Source: Cervus elaphus (lineage: Eukaryota > Chordata > Mammalia > Artiodactyla > Cervidae). From it: 64,000 bases of DNA. Both the position numbers and the translations under genes were made by a program. Location: positions 59,966,001 to 60,030,000 of the forward strand of contig NC_057818.1 of the NCBI RefSeq assembly GCF_910594005.1, in the 5' to 3' direction. The notes under the pieces were generated by a model. It saw only the letters and a list, made by a program, of their open reading frames with translations. It was not told where the DNA came from and did no database searches. This document shows, one piece after another, positions 59,276 to 64,000 of the stretch (positions are counted from its first letter, which is position 1; every line of letters starts with the position of its first letter).

Positions 59276-59428
59276 CCATATATCAGGATCTGGCTGCCTC
59301 CCTCCCACACACATGCTGGGTATAATGACCATCCCACCGAGCCCTTGTCCTGGCAGCTGGAAGGTATGTTCGTTGTACTTTCTTCTGAGCAGCAGAGTCT
59401 ATGAGAGAAAGGCAGATTAAAATTCTGG
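59276..59428 (+). promoter_or_regulatory. Candidate V1R promoter and non-coding leader exon (unit C)
   Basis: A TATA-like catatatcag lies near 59277, and a donor ctgg|gtaagt is at 59429. It pairs with the acceptor catgcag|g at 60575, 42 bases before the ATG. Positions correspond one to one with unit B. Exon start is inferred. Confidence 0.4.
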
Positions 59429-60085
59429 GTAAGTGATCACATCAGAAACTGACACCAACACCAATTTGTTGACATTCTAACAAATCTAGTATGTCAGTTT
59501 ATGAGAGACACAAGAATCCGTGCTTTGCAAGTGCCAAATTTTGCCTCTGTGTCTTGTATGTTAATGTCAACTGCAAATATTAATTCATTGCTAATATATT
59601 CACTGGCCTCAGACAATAACATACTGATTCAGTGTATGATTGGACAATAAGAATTTTGTTTTGTCTTAAATTATTTTATCACATGCTAGTGTTTTATGCC
59701 CTAATGTTTATTGCCTACATATGATTATTCAAATATTTCTATAATGCATGTTATTTTAGTTGTTTTTCTGTCACGGGAACAAAAGAGTCTTTCTGTTGCC
59801 ATCCACACAGTGAAGCATTCTCATTCATGACATTGCCTTGTCCTGAGGCAGACTCCTGCTGTATTCTACTGCCAGCAGTGATGTTCATGTGTTAAGATGC
59901 TAAGATTTTATTCATAATATGTGGTTCCATAGAATAAAGCTTTACAAATAAATGGAATCATGTTAATTTATAATTAAAAGTTACCACAAGTCTACAAACA
60001 GAAAAGCTGTGAAATCAAAATCCAATATAGATCTGGTTTATTATATGCCTGCAACGAACTAGCTGTTTGACATGGCTGGTGATCA

Positions 60086-60224
60086 GTGCACTCTCTCTCT
60101 TTTTTTTTTTTTTTGCCGTGCATCAAAGTTCATGAGATCTTAGATCCTTGACCAGCAATTAAACTTGGACCCTCTGCAATGGAAGGCAGGATCTTAATCA
60201 TTTAAGCACCTGGGAAGTTCCTCA
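60086..60224 (-). mobile_element. CHR-type tRNA-derived SINE (unit C)
   Basis: Counterpart of 34228-34372 (tttgccgtgcatcaaagttc ... cacctgggaagttcct), with a longer T run at 60102-60113. Confidence 0.85.
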
Positions 60225-60575
60225 AACCACTGTCTTGAGTAGCCCAATGGGATTCAGTCCTCACTCTGCACTAAGAAACAGGTTTGACAAATACTTAACC
60301 TGTCTGGGCGTAGGTAACACTCCTCTGTATAACTAAGGTCACTTCTGTTCCTGCCTAATAAATTTGTGAAGATGAAGACGTGATCACATGAGTATCTTCA
60401 GTGATTAATTTTACATATTAGTTCTCTTTAAATGTTATACATGAAACCCTTTAAAGGCTGCTGGTAACAGAAACACAAGAAGCAAATATTTCCAAGTAGG
60501 AGCTATTGTTAAATGGAGAATATTGGATTTCAGTTGACATGAATTATGTAACCCATGCCTCATGTTCCCATGCAG

Positions 60576-60617
60576 GACATTGTAACTCAAAAGTACCAGT
60601 GACTGTGAACTGAAAGG
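60576..60617 (+). promoter_or_regulatory. Predicted 5' UTR part of the V1R coding exon (unit C)
   Basis: Leader of 42 bases after the acceptor, matching 34720-34761. Confidence 0.45.
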
Positions 60618-61559
60618 ATGGCCAGCAGCTTTTTCATGATAGGCATGATCATCTTAACACAGACCGTCATTGGAATTCTGGGGAATTTCTCACTCCTTTG
60701 CAGTTATATCATCCTTCACTTCATGGGTTACAGATTAAGGTCCACAGATTTGATCCTTAAGCACCTGATTATGGCCAACTCCTTGGTCCTCCTCTCTAAA
60801 GGGGTCCCCCAGACAATGGCAGTCTTTGGGTCGAAGCATATCCGCAGTGATGTTGGCTGCAAACTTCTCTTCTTTCTGCACAGAGTGGGGAGGGGAGTGT
60901 CCATCAGTAGCATCTGCCTCTTGAGTGTCTTTCAGGTGATCACGATCAGTCCCTGGAACTCCAGGTGGGCAGTGCTGAAAGTAACAGCTCCCAAGTACGT
61001 GGTCCTCTCTATTTTCCTGTGTTGGATCCTGCAAATGCTGGTAAATGTCATTTTTCCTTTCAATATTACTGGCAAATGGAGTGACAAAAACATCACAGAG
61101 GAAAGAGATTTTGGGTACTGTATTTCTATTGTTACTGACAAAACTGACGATGCCTTGTATGCGGCACTGCTGTCGTTCCCTGATGTTTTATGTTTGGGGC
61201 TCACGCTCTGGGCTGGCAGCTCCATGGTTCTCATCCTGTACAGACATAAGCAGCAGGTCCAGCACATTCGTAGGACTGATGCCTCCTCCAGGTCCTCCCC
61301 TGAGTCCAGAGCTACTAAATTCATCCTTCTCCTCGGGAGCACCTTTGTCTACTTTTATATTCTTTCCTCCATCTTTCAAGTTCTTTTGGCTCTTTTTGGT
61401 CAGCCCAGCCGGTTCCTTGTGGACATGAGTATAATCACAGCAGCGTGCTTCCCAACTGTCAGCCCCTTTCTGCTCATGAGCCATAACTCCAGTGTACACA
61501 GGCTCTATTTTGCCTGGATTAGAAACGCAAAGTCCTCTACTATTATGAGGAAAGTGTGA
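60618..61559 (+). CDS. Vomeronasal type-1 receptor, intact (unit C copy)
   Basis: A 313-residue V1R-family GPCR with all seven helices and the same hallmark residues as the unit B copy: C81/C168, N-x-T sites at 149 and 158, F-Q-V-I-T-I-S-P at the end of TM3, and Y-R-H-K-Q-Q-V-Q-H-I. Its role is inferred to be ligand detection in vomeronasal neurons. The first 51 codons encode the same residues as unit B; 20 of the 21 differences fall after residue 60. Examples are W72S and F75I in the first extracellular loop, S169I next to C168, and L265R/L266F in the last extracellular loop. I counted about 18 silent codon changes against 21 replacements, so the gene still shows constraint. A canonical AATAAA follows at 61761. 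The start is supported by the conserved acceptor at 60575. Confidence 0.97.
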   Translation: MASSFFMIGMIILTQTVIGILGNFSLLCSYIILHFMGYRLRSTDLILKHLIMANSLVLLSKGVPQTMAVFGSKHIRSDVGCKLLFFLHRVGRGVSISSICLLSVFQVITISPWNSRWAVLKVTAPKYVVLSIFLCWILQMLVNVIFPFNITGKWSDKNITEERDFGYCISIVTDKTDDALYAALLSFPDVLCLGLTLWAGSSMVLILYRHKQQVQHIRRTDASSRSSPESRATKFILLLGSTFVYFYILSSIFQVLLALFGQPSRFLVDMSIITAACFPTVSPFLLMSHNSSVHRLYFAWIRNAKSSTIMRKV

Positions 61560-61760
61560 ATTTTATTTATTCCTATAATGATCCATTGCCAGTTCATTTA
61601 TTCACCCTCAGAATCCAAATTTTAATTTTGAATCTCAAAATAGTATTATACAACACGTGCCAAGCATCTTCTTCAATATAAAGACCAATTGAAATATATT
61701 GTCATGAAATATGAATATATCAATGAAATTTTCTTGTAGAAAAGGAGTCAAGATTTATGC

Positions 61761-61766
61761 AATAAA
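61761..61766 (+). promoter_or_regulatory. Polyadenylation signal of the unit C V1R
   Basis: AATAAA, 202 bases after the stop, at the same offset as the ATTAAA of unit B. Confidence 0.55.
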
Positions 61767-62139
61767 CAACAAGTCTTGAAATGATGTGCATATTATAAAG
61801 TGTTCAAATGTGGCACTTTCAGTCTAACAAAAGGAATTTCCCAGAAATGAAGTAGGTATGGAATTATAGATAAAAGTATACAAGAAAATGGATCAGTGTG
61901 TACAGTTGTCAGAAATAAAACTAAAGAAATTAATGTTCTCACAGAGTAAAGAATACCCTGGTTATCACTCGAAGGTAAAATCTGGTAAGTTTGGGAGCTA
62001 GTTACAAGTTTATAGTTAACATATTTATGAGAGATGGCAGTATTTATTAGAAAGAGTCTTGCAGGGAGATTAGCACATTAAAATATTTTCATGTAGAAAT
62101 GAGCAGTTTGAAGTGATGTACAATAAAAAAACACACTAA

Positions 62140-63397
62140 AGAAAACTATATTTCAGCAGATTTTTCAAACGGAAATATATTTGACATATAACATTGTGTA
62201 AATTTAAAGTGTAAGATTTGGTAATTTGTTACATGTAAATATGTAATATGACTGCCATTACAACCACATATCACGATGTAGAACTCTTCTTTTATGTTAA
62301 GTTTTTCATTGAATTATAGTTGATTTACAGTATTATAGTAGTGCAGAGGTACAACATTGTGGTTCAGTATATAGGTTATACTTTCTTTAAAGCTATTATG
62401 AGCTATTGGCTATATTCCCTGTGCTGTAAGTATGTCCTTGTAGTTTATTTATTTTATACACAGTAGTGTGTACTTCTGAGTCTTTACTCTTTCTTGCCCC
62501 TTCCCACTTTCTCTCCCCACTGGTAAACACTAGTTTATTCTCTATGTGCAAGAGTCTTTTTCTACTCCATTATTTTCATCCATTTGTACTAGTTTTAGAT
62601 TGCATACGTCAAGTGATAATATACGGTATTTGTCTTTCTCTGTCTGTCTTAATTCACTAAACAGAATGATATCCAGGTCCATCTATGTTAGAAGCAGCAA
62701 AACTTTATTCCTAAGGGGTGAGAAATATTCCATTGTGTGTATGTGTGTTTGTGTGTGTGTGTGTGTGTACTGAATTCATTAGTTAGTTTTCTGGTGGATA
62801 CTTTAGGGTTTTCTATATAAAGTATCATTTCTCTATAGTAGTAATAGTGTTACTTCTTCTCTTAGGTTCTGGATGTCTCTTATTATATTTTTGTCCAAAT
62901 GCTGTGGCTAGGACCTCCACACTGTTAAACCAGACTGGCAAGAGTGAGCATCCTTCTCTTGGGCCTGATTTTAGAGGAAAGAGCTTTCAGATATCCACCT
63001 CTGTGGATTTGTCATAAATGGCCTTTATTATGTTGAGATGTAGTTTCTCTATGCCCATTTTTTTTGAGAGCATTTACCATGAATGGATGCTAGATTTTGT
63101 CAATGCTTTTTCTACTTCTACTGACACAATCTTGTGTTTCTCTTCCTTTTTTTAATGTGGTGTATCACGTGGACTAATTTGTGGATTTTTAACCATCCTT
63201 GCATCTCTGGAAAAATGCTATGTGATAATCATTTATGATACCCTTTATAGATTGTTAAATTCTGTCTGCTAATATTTTCTTGAAAATTTTCTCAACCATA
63301 TTCATCAAGAAAGTGACCTGTAATTTTCTGTAATGTCTCATTATAGTACTGATATCAGTGTAGAAATAGCCTGATAGAATAAATTTAAAAGTGTTCC
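62140..63397 (-). mobile_element. Ancient L1 (3' UTR and ORF2), unit C copy
   Basis: Same insertion as 14360-15735 and 36740-38145. A short (TG)n lies at 62733-62770. It is interrupted at 63398 by L1 5' sequence. Confidence 0.8.
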
Positions 63398-64000
63398 TGA
63401 GGAGCCAAGATTGCGGAGGAGTAGGACAGGGAGACCACTTTCTCTCCTACAAATTCATAAAAAGAATAACTGAACGTAGAGCAAACTTCACAAAACAACT
63501 TCTGATCGCTAGCTGAGGTCATTAGGAGCCCAGAAAAGCAGCCCATTGTCTTTGAAAGGAGGTAGGACAAAATATAAAAGATAAAAAGTGAGACAAAAGA
63601 GCTGAGGACAGAGATCCGTCCTGGGAAGGGAGTCTTTAGAGGACGTTTCCAGACACTGGGAAACCCTTGCACTGGCGGGCCTGGGGGAAGTGTTTGAATC
63701 TCGGAGGGCAACCTGACTGGGAGGGAAACAATAAATAAAACCCACAGATTATGAGCCTAAAAGCAACTCCCAGCAGAAAAGTACCCCAGACACCCGCATC
63801 TGCCACCAGCAAGTGGGGGCGGCACGGAGAGGAGCAGACGGCATTGCTTGGGGTAGGGTCTGGGCCTGAATGCCCAGAGGACAATCGGAGGGAGCTTTTG
63901 TGAGTTGCCAACTTGAACTGTGGGAGAGCAAAAGAGAGAGAGAAAATTAACCGGCCGGAACACACTGCCGGCCATTCGCAGAACAAAGGGACCGAGAAAG
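63398..64000 (+). mobile_element. L1-BT-like LINE, 5' UTR (continues past window)
   Basis: It starts gaggagccaagattgcggag, the characteristic 5' end of ruminant L1, and continues with its GC-richer 5' UTR (ggcgggcctgggggaagtgt, aagtgggggcggcacggaga). A 5'-complete start means the insertion may be full length. ORF1 and ORF2 would lie to the right of the window. An internal plus-strand promoter is expected here from knowledge of L1 5' UTRs. Confidence 0.9.

Larger units (their letters stand above)
58340..60617 (+). other. V1R upstream region (unit C)
   Basis: Counterpart of 32520-34761. No gene seen apart from the candidate leader exon and a CHR SINE (60086-60224, minus). Confidence 0.6.
51800..63397 (+). 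repeat. Segmental duplication unit C (contains intact V1R)
   Basis: It aligns with unit B from the old L1 fragment to the L1 downstream of the receptor, without the three unit B L1 insertions. The right end is cut by a new L1 at 63398. Confidence 0.92.

Overview
This is a gene-poor, AT-rich stretch of a ruminant (bovid) nuclear genome. The lineage is read from its repeats: BovB/RTE LINEs, Bov-tA-type tRNA-derived SINEs, CHR-type SINEs, ruminant L1 (L1-BT-like) and class II endogenous retroviruses (ERVs). No bacterial, phage or CRISPR feature is present. Repeat families were named by eye, so edges are generally good to about 10-30 bases. Where a target-site duplication (TSD) is quoted, the edge is exact.

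The only host genes supported are three vomeronasal type-1 receptor (V1R) loci on the + strand. Two are intact 313-codon single-exon receptors (34762-35703 and 60618-61559), identical at 292 of 313 residues by my count. The third (13217-13767) is a 5'-truncated, frameshifted pseudogene. They sit in three paralogous units: A (about 13.2-15.74 kb), B (about 19.26-38.15 kb) and C (about 51.8-63.4 kb). In B and C the shared order is ancient L1 fragment, paired SINEs, ancient L1 3' end, an inverted BovB pair, V1R upstream region, V1R, ancient L1. Unit A keeps only the part from the middle of the receptor onward. Units B and C also share a candidate V1R leader exon (splice donor at 33578 / 59429, acceptor before 34720 / 60576) and a polyadenylation signal about 200 bases after the stop.

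Layout: 1-6063, minus-strand betaretrovirus-like ERV-1 running off the left edge, with a partial tandem duplication of its integrase region. 6064-13216, mostly unassigned sequence with SINEs, two old L1 3' ends and a solo LTR. 13217-16403, unit A plus a BovB fragment. 16404-19256, decayed L1. 19257-38145, unit B, enlarged by three L1 insertions found in no other unit. 38146-49380, a BovB split by a complete-structure ERV-2 (38227-47511; 6-base TSD CCTGTC), itself carrying four nested insertions. 49385-51800, older L1 pieces and an unassigned GC-richer block. 51800-63397, unit C. 63398-64000, the 5' UTR of an L1 that continues past the window.

The retroviral and LINE reading frames are all broken. 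The host function on offer is pheromone and odorant detection by the two V1Rs in vomeronasal sensory neurons. The rest records how the cluster was duplicated and then remodelled by retroelements.
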